A stretch of 64,000 nucleotides of DNA from Russula earlei. Its lineage: Eukaryota; Basidiomycota; Agaricomycetes; Russulales; Russulaceae. The stretch lies in assembly GCA_025769875.1 (NCBI GenBank), contig JAGFNK010000031.1, forward strand, positions 164,557 to 228,556, written 5' to 3'. The translations under genes were made by a program, and so were the position numbers. Each line of letters begins with the position of its first letter. Positions within the stretch are counted from its first letter, which is position 1. The notes below the pieces were generated by a model. It did not search any database, was not told where the DNA came from, and worked only from the letters and a program-made list of their open reading frames with translations. Shown one piece after another: positions 52,831 to 64,000 of this stretch.

Positions 52831-53480
52831 AATTCATATACATACCATATTGAGTATGGCTGTAGCCGTATACGGTACGGTTGGCCGCCCTACACCTCAA
52901 GTCAATCAAAAAAAGATGGTTCGCCCGCCATATGGCTGCTTCTCAGGAGCAACAACTTCGGTGCCTACAGTGAAGAATTTGAGGCTGTCATCAAACATAG
53001 TCATGTTAGGAACATTCATTTCTTGATCAGGAGGGAGTTCAAAGGGGCATTTGAGAGCTGCCAGTGCTTCAACAGATGGCTTGCTCAATCCCTTGTATCT
53101 CTAGTCTCGGACAGTAGTCATGTTGGGGAAAATCAATATATTTCGCAAGTGTGTGGTTTGGGGTTGAGGGTTCAGAAAGGTAAGCTTGTTCTAATGTCAC
53201 CAACTGGGGGCAGTGTCACTGACAAGTTCATTCATGTGCGAGATGTGCACACAGAGTTGAGCAAGAATGACCAGTTCTTGTGAGATTTGGGGAGCTTGGT
53301 GACAACAATGCCAAGGCAATTGTGTACCACAGAGTGGGAAGATAGTCGAGAAGTCTTCACATTCAAAGACTTGAAGAGAGGAAAGAGAATTTGGAGTGTT
53401 TGCTTGATTTCCTGCAAGCCTACAGTCCTGAAGCAAATTCCAGTGATATTTCACAAGAGAACAAGCTTAGGGCTTGTTCT
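52831..53480. other. Unassigned stretch left of the pogo transposon
   Basis: No recognised domain on either strand. A 60-codon minus frame (52906-53088) and plus frames around 53161-53460 are open but unplaced. GGTTGGCCGCCCT at about 52879 resembles the AGTTGGCCACCCT at 20522 and might be a transposon end; its inverted partner was not found. Confidence 0.3.
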
Positions 53481-53548
53481 CTGCTAACAGATGGGTTTAT
53501 ATACATGAGGGACACTATATCAAATGGTGTCCTTAAGGGAACCATGAG

Positions 53549-55438
53549 GTGATCAAGACAAGAACATGCTGGAACATCATGGTAGGCGCTGAGGCTATAT
53601 TACAACACAGGTTAGGGGATGGCTTTCCAGAAGGAGGGCTTGGCAAGGATTGGGCAAGCTGCTTTATCACAAAGCAAAAGAATCGTCTTGGCATGTACTG
53701 GTCAAGTGCACTAGATGGTTCTCATGGCTGTGCTGTGAATCCAATCACAAAGGAGGAGTACTTCAGGCTGCTAAAAGAGGGAAGAGAATTGCATAACATT
53801 CCAGATGAGCTGGTATATGGTGTGGATGAGACAGGGACACAGTCAGGGATAGGTGTGATGGAGTGGGTGATTGGACCTGCTGGAGCTAAGATCCAGCATC
53901 AGCAGCAAAGTGGAACACAGGAGAATATCACAGTTCTACCCACCATTTGTGCCAATGGAACAACAGTTGCACCTACCGTTATATACAAGGGAGAAGCATT
54001 CCAAATGAAGTGGCTCCAGGAAAACCCATTGGATGCTAGGTATGATTCCCAAATGATAAGCTCGATAGAAGCTCATTCTGGTCTAGAATGGGATATCAGA
54101 AAAAAGGTTATACATCAGGTGAGATCGGTGTGGCATGGCTCAAAGACTGGGATACACAAACAAAAATGAAGGCAGATGGCAGGACTCGACTCCTCATTGT
54201 TGATGGCCATGGTTCTCATTACACCCTTGGCTTCCTGGAGTATACAGGACAACAGCATTGTTGTACTGTGCTATCCCTCCCATTCTACTCATGTCTACCA
54301 AGGTCTCGATGTCGTCATCTTTAGTGTCTTGAAACAGGCCTGGAGCAATGAACAAGACAAGTTTGAGGCACGAGGACCTGCAGTGACCAAACTGAACTTT
54401 ATGGCAGTCTATGCAAAGGCACACGTCCACACGTTCACAGAGAGTAACATTCGGGTGGCCTTTGCGAAGACTGGAATGGTGCCATTTAACCCCAATGTTG
54501 TTACCGTGGAGATGATGGCCCCTAGCCTTGAGACATCAAGGATCAGTCTTCTCCCACTTGGACTTGCTAGCCCCATCCATGAACTTGTTGATTTGATCTC
54601 TCACCACAATGCCCGGAAGCAGAAACGACAGGAGATGGAAACTGAAGTAGGAACACCTGAGATGGCTCTGGGATCACCAGATATGTCATACACACCTGTG
54701 TGATGTGCAATTGCTTCATTAGCAACAACATCTTCATCATTTCTAGTATCAAACTCACCCATTCTGTCGACGTCAAGGTTGCCACCCATTTTCACCATCA
54801 CCATGTCACCTACAAAGCAACGAGACGCAATGATCTTGGACACAGCACCAAGCACAGATTTAGAGGCAAAGCTACAGGAAGCATTACGTGCCAGCAATGC
54901 AACAGTGGAGGCACAGAAGAAAGTGATGCAAGGGATGCAAGCACAGACTGTCTTGCATTCCATGTACCTAGAGGGCATGTGGGGACAATTGCAAGCCCAG
55001 GAGGAGAAGAAATTGAAGAAGAGAAAGACTGGAAAGATCAACATGGATGGCCAGGCAAAGATTCTAATGCAAGATGACATTGTTGCAGGTGTTCAGGAAT
55101 GGCAAGATGGTCAGGATAAAGCTGTTGAAGAAGCTGCAGTGAAGGAAAAGGTGAGAGTGAAGTATACCACAGCAATGGAGATCTGGAAAGTACAAGGGAT
55201 GGATCGAAAGGGGCAGAATGCGGTCTTCAAAGGTGGATGGGATGAGGATGTGAAGAAATGGACAATTGAACAAGACAATGTGAAATATGAGCACCATAAG
55301 CCAAGATGGACAAAGCCAAAGATGCCAGTTATGGAGAAGGCCCTCAAGAACCTTTGTTGGCTGATTTTAGCACTGAAGACTCTGACAGCAATGAGGAGGA
55401 CAACAACGATGACGACTCAGAACCTGAGATGTCAGTAG
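53549..55438 (+). pseudogene. pogo-type DDE transposase, degraded
   Basis: Catalytic region present: YGVDETGTQSG (first D), RLLIVDGHGSHY (second D), STHVYQGLDVVIF (third D), with TVLPTICANGTTVAPTVIYKGE between. The spliced form needs one intron at about 54039-54085 (GTATGATT donor, TCTAG acceptor) joining LDAR to MGYQKKGYTSGEIG. Damage: one extra base near 54255, one TGA at 54701-54703, and the HTH DNA-binding N-terminus is not readable. The C-terminal coiled coil (LEAKLQEALRASNATVEAQKK ... WGQLQAQEEKKLKKRKTGK) is typical of this transposase group in mushrooms. Confidence 0.8.
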
Positions 55439-55875
55439 ATAATGATCTAGATAGTGATCGGTAATCGCCCAATTTGGGAATCACACCCTGATGTGACTTG
55501 GGTCAATGACCCAGTTTTGACTGATAACAACTTTTTGGACTGATTGCATTCATTGTGTACTGCAACATTGCTCAACAGTGGTTCTTAGGTGCTCAAAATA
55601 TGTTGGATGTGCAGCTGCTAAGTGCCGTGCGAATGGACAATCTGGACCATACGTGTAAATAATTAGAATAATTTAGTTATCGTGTTTGTTTCCTCAGTCT
55701 TTTACACACAAGACTGAGGTCAGTACTACACATTCCTTTACACTCCTTTAAAGCTAATGCTGTACATAGCTATCATCCCTATAGGTTAGATAACTAACCA
55801 ATATAGTCTTTTACACACAAGACTGAGCTATCATCCCTATAGCTCCAACAAAATATGACTGATATGTATTACATG
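55439..55875. other. Non-coding transposon-derived stretch
   Basis: No gene. About 55635-55705 resembles 19340-19415 (shared CGTGTAAAT, TTGTTT, CCTCAGTCTTTTACAC). The piece CAGTCTTTTACACACAAGACTGAG occurs twice in part (55697 and 55806) and can form a short hairpin (CTCAGTCTT/AAGACTGAG). Confidence 0.35.
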
Positions 55876-58750
55876 GATACTGTCAGTCTTTGACATTTCG
55901 CGGCGTGTTGAATTACCATAAAAGGCGATTGTGTCGGCAAGAGAGTCGGGACTTCAATCACGCGTTAACGGATGTAATTTAGTTATATAAGTGGGTTAAT
56001 AATAAGATAACTCCTTACCATTTTCCCCCTACCAAAAAAAAAAAGAAATGCAATCTCGTTTCCGATTGATTGGCGCGCCATCCGCATCATCCGCCCATTC
56101 CGGCCCGAGCGCCCCTTTTGCGACACAATGTTTCCAGATCACTGCCAATTCTGGAAAGAGGGGAGGACTCAATTATGACCGGGAGCACGGCGGATACCCC
56201 ATGGAATGGCCGACAGCAGCCGATTTCGACGCGTGGCGCCGGCAAGAAGAATTGGCTCACTCAATTGAATTGATTCCATCGAGCACCAAGCATGGGCAGG
56301 GATGGACAAAGAAGGTTTTCGTCTGCTCCCGCCAACTATCCGGGGGAGCTTCGAGTTATGTAAAGAAGCACCCCGATCGCACACGGAGATCCGAGATCAA
56401 GAAGACGGGTTGCCGTTGCCGAATAGTCATCAAGTCTTACGCGGACGCACCTACCATTCTTGGACAATATGCAAGCGAGCATTCCCATGAAATCAGAATT
56501 GCTAATCTCGCTTACACACGAATGTCACGCGTAGCGCGTGATAAAATTAAATTCATGCTGTCAAAGAAGGTTGATCCACGGGAAATAGTAAGTGCCTGTA
56601 TTGAATTTATTTTATTTTTATTTGCTAACTTAATAATGGAAAGGTACGCGATATTCAGGATTCATCGCCCGATGGCAGCCGAGACCGATTCATCTCGCTC
56701 CAGGATGTAAGCCACATGGCCCGGGAAATGGAAGATGAGATTATCAGGCTGCATCCAGAGGATGCTATCTCCACCAGGCTCTGGTTGGACAGGTTTACAG
56801 ATGAAAAAACAAATGTTTTTTACAAAGACAGGGTGCACAGTGCCCCATCTCAATCAAATCTGCAGGAGGATGCATATGTATTATGCATCCAGACCCCTTT
56901 CCAAATGGAGGCATTCCGCCGCCTCGGGAACGGCTTCATCGGTATCGATGCAACTCATAATATTACTCAATATCCGGACTTCTTATTATTTACCATGATC
57001 GCGCGCGATCACTGGGGACATGGTGCGTAATATTTACTAAATGTCAATTTAGCGCGCTTACCCTTTCCGGATAGGTGTGCCTGTTGCCTGGATGCTGGCA
57101 TCCAATGGAACAAAGGACACAATATCCTTTTTTGTCCATTGGGTCAGGGATGCCAGTCCGGCTGTCCGGCCGTCTATTATTATGACAGATCGTGATGCCG
57201 CGCAGATTGCCGCCCTCAAGATCGCCTATCCGGGAAGTCGGATATGGCTTTGCAAGTGGCACGTGTTGCGCGCGATGCGATCACACTTCCATGCTAACAA
57301 TTTTCCTGATCTGTGGGATAAGATCAAGAGATGGGTACATACAGATGATCAGGCCGACTTTCTACAAATCTGGGAGGAGATCTCCACTGATCCTCAGGTT
57401 CCAGAAACTTTTGTGAACTATCTTGGGTCCCAATGGATGCCTGTGGTGCATATGTGGTCCATGGTTTACCGGAAAAATCGACATATCTTTGAGGAAGGGG
57501 ACACCAACATGTTGATCGAAGCGTATGTGATCCTCCCGATCTAAAGATAAGATGACTCAATCTTTTTAGATATCATCATGTCCTCAAATCACATTGGCTC
57601 GACGGCAAGCGCAATCGGCGGATCGATCGAATATTATTTGTTCTAGTGCGTCGCATGGTGCCGTATTACCAAAACAGGCACGAACGGCAGAACGTCAGGC
57701 TCGATGGTTGGGACCTGGCGGCTGACAGGCGTCATATAATTTTCACCCGTGCCGAGAGCATCTCACAAGATTCGATCTTGCAATTTGATGAGATCTGCTT
57801 TCACGTCGCTTCACAGTCCCGTTCCGGCGCGTTTTACTCAATCGATCTGATGAAGTCAACTTGTGATTGCACAGATTATCCCCGGATTAGATTCTGCAAA
57901 CACATTGCAGCAATCTACATCCACTTTCCCTACCTCTGTCCTGAGGGGAGCACACAAAAGGAAAGTGCAAATAAATCACCCGACCCCCCATCCCCATCAT
58001 CTTCTTCATCCACACCAAGGGAGAGCCTAGTATCTCTCTCACAGGAGATCATATCATTATCGCGCGATCTCACATCTAGGCTTGAAAACGCTAATCAAAC
58101 AGCGGAGATCGTTGAGGCCACGCGGGCCGCCAAATACAGTTTGGCAGCCGCAATCAATTTAATTCAAGGCTCCAAGGTCTTACCTGATAAGGAAGTGATC
58201 GCGCCCAATCAGAAAACGTGGACGGAGACAGCCGAGCGTATGGGTGTCAAACTCAAACGGGGCCCAAAACAACGGACCAGTCTCCCCGACGTGCGGGGAT
58301 TGACAGCGCGAAGCATCGGCGTCGCTAAGGGAAAGCGCCGCCATGTTCACGATGATCCGTACGCCGGGGGCGAACGGTCGGGCAAGCGCGCCAAGCCCGA
58401 TGCAACATCTGCCGCCGCGAATGCGCGCACGCGTGCCCTCGGGGAACCATCGTCCCTCCCTCGGAACCCCCCTCCCTCCGATGCCGCCGCCTCCCTTGCA
58501 CCAGGTCCCTTCGGACTCGCACCGCTGCCTCTAACGGCCTCAACTGTTGCTGTTCCTTACAATACAAAATCTTTTTTTGTATCAATTTAATTTATTTGTC
58601 TAATAGCTAATAAATAAGTCATTAAATATGTAATTGAGAAAATGATTTGGTGACATTTAAATGCATAATTGATGTACCGATTCTCTTGCCAACAAAATCG
58701 CCTTTTATGGTAACTCAACCCACCGCGAAAAGAACGCAACTGATACTGTC
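55876..58750 (+). mobile_element. Complete Mutator-like element (MULE) with 9-bp target duplication
   Basis: The element (55885-58741, 2857 bp) is flanked by GATACTGTC on both sides (55876-55884 and 58742-58750). Terminal inverted repeats of about 65 bp share AGT at the tip, then TTCGCGG, GTTGA, TTACCATAAAAGGCGATT and GGCAAGAGA, with several mismatches. It encodes one intact transposase. CpG sites are abundant, unlike in the older repeats, which with the perfect duplication suggests a recent insertion. Confidence 0.93.
56048..58590 (+). CDS. MULE transposase with SWIM zinc finger (795 aa, intact)
   Basis: Exons 56048-56587, 56644-57022, 57075-57522 and 57570-58590 join in phase with no stop. 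N-terminal FAR1/WRKY-GCM1-like part with zinc ligands (FVCSRQLSGG ... KKTGCRCRIVIK ... EHSHEI). The MULE core has FIGIDATHN (D), IIMTDRDAAQI (D), the downstream WLCKWHVLRAM motif, and a Glu in the helical region after it. The SWIM finger is CDCTDYPRIRFCKHI. A long C-terminal tail carries basic clusters (KGKRRHVHDD, RSGKRAKPD), likely nuclear signals. ATG 56048 follows an A-run; introns are 56, 52 and 47 nt. Confidence 0.93.
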
Positions 58751-59139
58751 TACTTAAAATATCTATCTGTGGTCTGTTACCAATTTCCGGGGGTCATAAA
58801 CATTTGGTTGTCCCAAAGAGGCATGAATGACTGTGCGGGATTCAAAGAGTGCTTTTCCTTCTAGCAGATAACATGTCAGACAAGTAATGATAAAGTCAGG
58901 TGACACATCATCGTCATCGGCAACGTCATAGTTAGCAAGGAGGGCGCCCATAAAAACGAATGGGAAATCGCACCTGGTCACCGGGTGCGTGGTCGTACAG
59001 AATTTTTTGATGACCACTTCATGTTCTCGAGGTCTTGGCCCGGAGTCACCGGTATGTGAATGAGACCGATGCGTATGGAACGAGGTGAAAATGAGGAAAG
59101 ACGGAGTCGCAACACAGTATACTAATCAAGAGCGTACCA
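58751..59139 (-). other. Unidentified ORF fragment beside the MULE
   Basis: An 84-codon minus frame (58763-59017) reads an acidic stretch (ANYDVADDDDVSPDFIITC) with no family I recognise. It ends close to the MULE right end and may be part of an older gene that the MULE separated from its remainder. The sequence left of the MULE shows no matching continuation. Confidence 0.25.
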
Positions 59140-59370
59140 AAAACCTGTACCACTGACTCTGAGTCCGCAAGCACGGGGCAGCGCGACGATGTCGACAGGG
59201 CGAGGCGTTGTGGGCAGCGAGCCCTCGAATAGGGCGACGATGACGCAGCGAACGCATCATCCGGGTCCGTGCGTCGACTCGTGACGGGGGCAAGGACAAT
59301 GATGATGGAGGAGGCGAAATGATGAAAGGGAGTCAAGGACGGGAGAGAGCGACGGAGAGGAATGATGCAA
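59140..59370. repeat. Third copy of the dispersed G-rich repeat
   Basis: GAGTCCGCAAGC ... TTGTGGGCAGCGAGCCCTCG ... GATGATGGAGGAGGCG ... AAAGGGAGTC matches the units at 21197-21430 and 21694-21910. Many CG pairs here are TG or CA in those copies. Confidence 0.6.
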
Positions 59371-60384
59371 GTAAAAGACACTACGGCCATCTGAGAATCC
59401 CCTCATTCTTGCCATGCTGGAACAGTGCTTCTTCACTGGGCCAGCATCTATTGGCGCTCGACTCCCAAGCAAGTTCAAGTCTTCCTGGAGTGACAGGGCT
59501 GATGAGAAGGAAATACCTATTCCATGCTTGCTCTCGTTGCAACTGGTGTAAGTGCCACATCACACTTCTGGACCAGGCCCTCCTCAACAATTTGGCCCAC
59601 AACGTCGACCGGAACATCGAGCCTGCCCGTCGCACCGCAACGTGCGTGCGGGGATACGTGTGGGGAGGCCCAGCTCCTCGCGCCGCCGCAGTCGGACACC
59701 GGTGGCGGTGTGAGCACTGCGGCTGATGGTGCTCGTTGGGCGGATGCAGACGCGGACACAGAAGAAAACGCGGCGGCGGCGTTCCTTTTTCGACTTGATC
59801 CTCCTCTCGGACCTCATTTTCAATCACTCGCAGGTGCGCCGCGTTCCTTCATTGTTGACAAGCGAGTGATCATGTGTGTGCGCGGGGCGCGCGCTGGCGT
59901 TTGCTTTTAGCATTGCGCGCTGCTCACGACGTACGAGCGTGCCATCGCACCCGCTGGGTGTGTGCTCATGTTTTATACCCACCGTCGGCCCCACCTCGCC
60001 CGGCGCGACATGCAGTTTTCGACATGGCCCGCGAGGCGAGGTGGGAGTGCGAAAAGGTGTGGGCAGACCGATTCCCGGTACGTGTCACCGTCTTCGGGAG
60101 CCTTCACTTTCTCTCAAACTCGATGACTTTTTTTTTCTCATTCTCAGCCTATGTTTCCTGACGACCCGGGCGAGGAAGGAGGTGCGGTCGACTGTGCATG
60201 GTTGGAAGCTCACCCGGGCGTGTCCTTGAGGAAACACTGTAATGCTAGGTGCACGCCATGGTACACTCGGGACTGTCGCGGTGCGCGCCTGTTATCATAT
60301 GGCCGTACTACAACAAGTCAACGCAAGGCCGAGTCGTACGCAGAGCGTGATCTATTATGTGGCCTACTGACAATCCCTGTATAA
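59371..60384 (+). other. Possible exons of an unrecognised gene or gene remnant
   Basis: GC-rich, with open frames on both strands and intron-like gaps. The best-looking pair is an exon near 60026-60078 (MAREARWECEKVWADRFP), a GTACGT...TCTCAG intron (60079-60147), and an exon from 60148 to the TAA at 60382. I recognise no domain and cannot choose a strand with confidence. Confidence 0.25.
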
Positions 60385-61793
60385 CTGGACAGGTGTATGC
60401 TGCCATCAAGGAGTGGGAGTGTAGCCCCGGTGTCCTACGGTCTCAACTATGGCAAAATATTGTAGGGACAATTTGCTGATAATGTTGATATTGATCAATA
60501 TAATATCTGTCCTCGAAATGACGACACTTCGGCTGCGAATAATTACCAATAATCAAGGTATTCTCCTATATACTCGTGTATACCGACATTTAGAGATATT
60601 TAGAGATATTTCACAGATGTAGATTTCCCTGATGTGGTAACACCTGCCCAGGTGCTAGGCGACACCAAGTCACCATGGATGGATACCGCATATGCGAGTG
60701 GTGACAACAAGTCAGACCAATATGGAGTGAGTTACATGAGACAGTTGAGACATCGGTGGGGTTTGTCTTGCAATTGAGTACAACTAATATACGGCCCGTA
60801 TATACACGACGGACAGGAATGGATAAGTCCAGTCCACTAAAACTCAACTCAGTGGTCAATAAAGGTGAAATATATTGACCACTGAATTGACTCAGCTCAG
60901 ATTACAAATTATTTTAAAACAATTGATTGATTTGTTGCCCTCTCCTCATGCATCGCATTATTGTAAATATGTCAACCCAAACAATTAGAACTTAGTCAAA
61001 TGCTTAAGAGAGGGCAGCTCAGTGCCCAAGTTATGTAACCTAAGATGCAACATGAGTCGCCCCGAATCACCAGGGGGATCATATACACTTAATTTGCCCG
61101 ATCAATTTAGCCTTAGCAGACTCGGATAAACTTAACACAATGGCGTATGTTAATACATGGATTTATATTGAATAAATCGAGACATAAAGTGCATCCACAA
61201 ATATGACACCAAATTTTAAATAGGAACGGTCTACTCATTACATGGCGATAATCGGCCGATGGGGATCAATTGCACCCGATGGGGATCAATCGCCTCGATG
61301 ACAGAGACTGACCACACAGATTAAACTCAACGCGAAGATCTGGGCTTTACATTTTGTTACAATTTTACTCAAGCCAAATAATATAGTTAGCATTCTTATA
61401 ATTGAATCTTGTTTGTATTCCCACTAAGAACCAAGTCTGTGTTGAAGGCAGCGGGTGGTGGCTTGCTGAGTTCGCGAAAACACACACAAAAGAAGGGACA
61501 AAACAGGTCTCTTGTTCCAAGGCGTAACTAGAGTTTCTACATACGAGACGCAATCTATGAGAGAGGGGGATATTGGGGCATTGGGGAGACAGAAAGACGC
61601 GAGTTGGGAGTGCGATACATGGATGTGGAACAAGACGAGCCAGAGCGATGAGCTGCGATGAAAGAGGGTCGAGAGCTGGCTGGGCAGCGGAGGTGGAACC
61701 GGTACGCGATGAAAGAGAGTCGAGAGCAATGACGCAGGGCTGGAATGGGATGCCGCCTTACAGCGGGACACTGTGTGACGACGTACTAAAGAA
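60385..61793. other. AT-rich intergenic region
   Basis: No gene seen. It holds a long inverted repeat at 60842-60892 and a direct repeat (CGATGGGGATCAAT twice, 61256-61290). A 134-codon plus frame at 61573-61977 overlaps the kinase end and has no supporting motif. Confidence 0.45.
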
Positions 61794-64000
61794 TTACCTT
61801 GGACATGGAAAGCTTTGCGAGACAGCCGACAAGCTATACCTGGAAAGTGAAGATCCTTTTGGTGGATATCGTCCTCTACGCTTTTTGTTGAATGATAGAC
61901 CCATTTCCTTTTCTACAGGACTATCATCATCTTTAGCCTTGCGCTTGCGGCAGCCCCTGCTGAACATTGGATCATGACCAACGATGTTCTTTGATAGGCT
62001 GCCGTCATCGTCGGACCAATTTTTGGATTCCAGGTTCCGTGTTATGAGATTCAAGACCCATTCAGAAGAACAAAGCTTCTCGTGAGCGTCCTTGACCTCC
62101 GTCCGGACATTCCTCTCCACTTGAGGTTCGGGCATAATTGATTTTGGGTTAATATCATCATAGAAGGTTTTAAGAAGGGTGCGCAACTCTTCAATGATCT
62201 GGCGGCATGGTTCTGGGACAAAACCAAACGTATCCGGGTGAAGCATTAGTTTGTGTAGGAAAGATAGCTTTCCGTCACCGCCCCGGATAACACCATCTTC
62301 ATCCACGTCTCTGTATCCATCAAATACGCGTTGCATATCTTGTGATTGGCCCTTGATCGCAGAATGTCGGCATTTCATGACAATATAAATAAGAACCCAG
62401 TAAAAGGATTCAATATCATCTGAAATTTGATGAGATCGAGCGTGAGGGTGTAATAAAAGTCCTGTTGATATGAACTGCCATGTACCCTGAACACGAAGTC
62501 AATTCGCCGCGCATAGGGGATAAACAGATCATACCGTGCGGGAGTGTTGTCTCTGCTGGGTCACATCCACCCTCTTGGACATGTCCCAGTCGATCAATAA
62601 ACCTGATCGATCTGGGGCGATCAGAATGTTTCCTGCGCTCACATCCCAATGTAAAGTTTTTGCTTTGTCGTATGCATCCGTATGAGCTGTTCCAAATTGT
62701 CAAACAACAAACTTAAACGTAACGCCAATCCTCACCGATCATAGCATCCCAAATGACCTGGCATAGCTCCCGAGTCGATCCGAACGTACTCAGCGGCTGT
62801 CCGAGCGTGTTCAAGACAAGTTGGTAGTGGACATATCGTTTGACGCGTGGTGTACCAGGACACCAAATACATTTGCGTTCACCATCTTTCACATAGTCTT
62901 GCGTCCTTGTGCATTGTACGTCGAGTGAATGCTCCGGTGTCGACAGCACGTCGCCAGCTGGACCCAACTCTGGAATGAAACGCACTTTTGCTTCTAGTAA
63001 ATCGCGATAAATATCCCCTTCTTTCTCGATACCTGGGAAATCGGTACGCCAGTAATCTTTGAGGTAAACCAGTTTATTCCGTTTGACGTCATGGCACACA
63101 AATCCAAACGTCGACCGACCAAAAAGGGTTTTCGTCTCCCATATTGGTTTCCATATGATATAGGGCTTCGGCTGTCCGTCCGTGGCATGATCGTCATTGA
63201 CGAGAATCTGGCGAAGGTCTTCAACTTCAATTTTCTCGACGTCCATGTATACCGCCAGCGTGGACTGTGCATCACCAACCCCCTTATTGTTCTTCAAGAC
63301 CGAGGTGACAGTGGTGTTGTATCCACGCTGGGCAAAAGTGAGAGAGTTGAGCCTCCAGATGAATTCGGAAAGGGTGTTGGGATTTTTGGTCCAATCGAAT
63401 ATCTCGGTATAGATTGCACCACTGCGATCCCATCGCAGTAGTCGCCCTTCTGCCTTTCCAAAGAGGATGATCGAGTAAGAGAAGACCCGAAACTGTGAAC
63501 AATGGATAGAAGTGGCATAATGTGTGAGTTGACCACACACACGATACGCGCGCTCAGTCCACCTAACGTGACACTCGACCCCAGCCTCTCGCCTCATATG
63601 TGTAAGGTTGTGAAAAATGTCCTCTTTTCCCTTTTTGTTTTCGATCCACACATCGACCGCTCTCCAGTCCAGTGAGGTCAGCCGCTCGTTTTCCTGATGA
63701 CCTTCCCTTTTCTGATAGATAACAGATGTCTGGTCTCCCTAGGATTGCCTTATCTTGCTTGGCAGTGGTGTTGACGAATGTGAGATTATCAGCGAGGCCG
63801 GACGTTTTGATTGCCTGTATCTGTCATGTACGTGAGCGTGGATCCCCCCTTGAATGTGGGGACTGACAAAGTGATCCTCATTGTGTGAGACGGAGCACTT
63901 GTCGAAGCTGATGATGCGCTCCGTCTTTCGAGCTTGGCTTGCTTCTGGCACGAATTCCGAGAGGAATTCGGCTATTGGCATAGGCCTGACAAATTGTCAC
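61794..64000 (-). CDS. FunK1-type fungal protein kinase (5' end outside window)
   Basis: FunK1 kinases are an expanded family in mushroom-forming fungi; substrates are unknown. Exons traced: from the right edge through about 63868-63981 (AEFLSEFVPEASQ), 63814 leftward (DNLTFVNTTAKQDKAILGRPDICY), the large exon ending 62736, 62535-62686, and 61794-62486. Motifs: LLRWDRSGAIYTE and LSEFIWRL (family-specific N-domain), catalytic loop LHWDVSAGNILI (HxD variant HWD...N), LLIDWDMSK in place of DFG, RTGTWQFIS and DDIESFYWVLIYI. A basic tail (NKKRRGRYPP) follows. One extra base near 63715 changes frame between PDICY and EGHQENER. The C-terminal 230 codons are intact. Confidence 0.85.

Noticed and set aside
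59381..59827. 148-codon minus frame as a gene
   Set aside because: Pro/Arg/His-rich text typical of antisense GC-rich DNA, no motif, overlapping frames on both strands.

Overview
The window looks like nuclear DNA of a mushroom-forming (Agaricomycotina) basidiomycete. Evidence: dense genes split by many 47-68 nt GT-AG introns with CTGAC/CTTAC-type branch sites, a Tim17, a division-1 chitin synthase and a FunK1-type fungal kinase, plus Ty3/Gypsy, pogo and Mutator-like transposons. No rRNA, tRNA or CRISPR was seen. I cannot name the species.

Region 1 (1-19.1 kb) is a compact block of nine host genes: a PPR protein cut by the left edge, a coiled-coil protein with an HMMR-type C-terminus, a chitin synthase (minus), an orphan PD-(D/E)XK-like protein (minus), a Mmc1-like mitochondrial protein, Tim17 (minus), a zf-4CXXC_R1 protein, a Sws1/ZSWIM7-like SWIM protein (minus) and the tRNA methyltransferase Trm11. 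Exon phases were followed base by base for seven of them (all but the edge-truncated PPR gene and the orphan minus-strand gene).

Region 2 (19.1-58.8 kb) is a transposon island. Its core is three related minus-strand Ty3/Gypsy elements (element 1, 22.4-30.4 kb; element 2, 30.4-41.7 kb; element 3, 41.7-48.4 kb). Upstream of gag-pol each carries three extra ORFs (called A, B, C) that match no family I recognise. The A-B junction holds a short intron whose removal creates the B start codon in all three copies; B-C and C-gag are near-abutting stop/start junctions. Elements 2 and 3 form an 18-kb composite bounded by a 5-bp target duplication. Four solo LTRs with their own target duplications are nested in the island. 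On the plus strand follow a dead Ty3/Gypsy element whose ten internal stops are all TGA, a damaged pogo-type transposon, and a complete Mutator-like element (TIRs, 9-bp target duplication, open 795-aa transposase).

Region 3 (58.8-64 kb) holds a dispersed repeat, a mostly unreadable stretch and a FunK1 kinase running off the right edge.

Two kinds of damage should be kept apart. Old repeats decay by C-to-T at CpG (CGA to TGA stops). Separately, host genes and young elements alike carry single extra bases (+1), which suggests uncorrected insertion errors in the assembly rather than pseudogenes.
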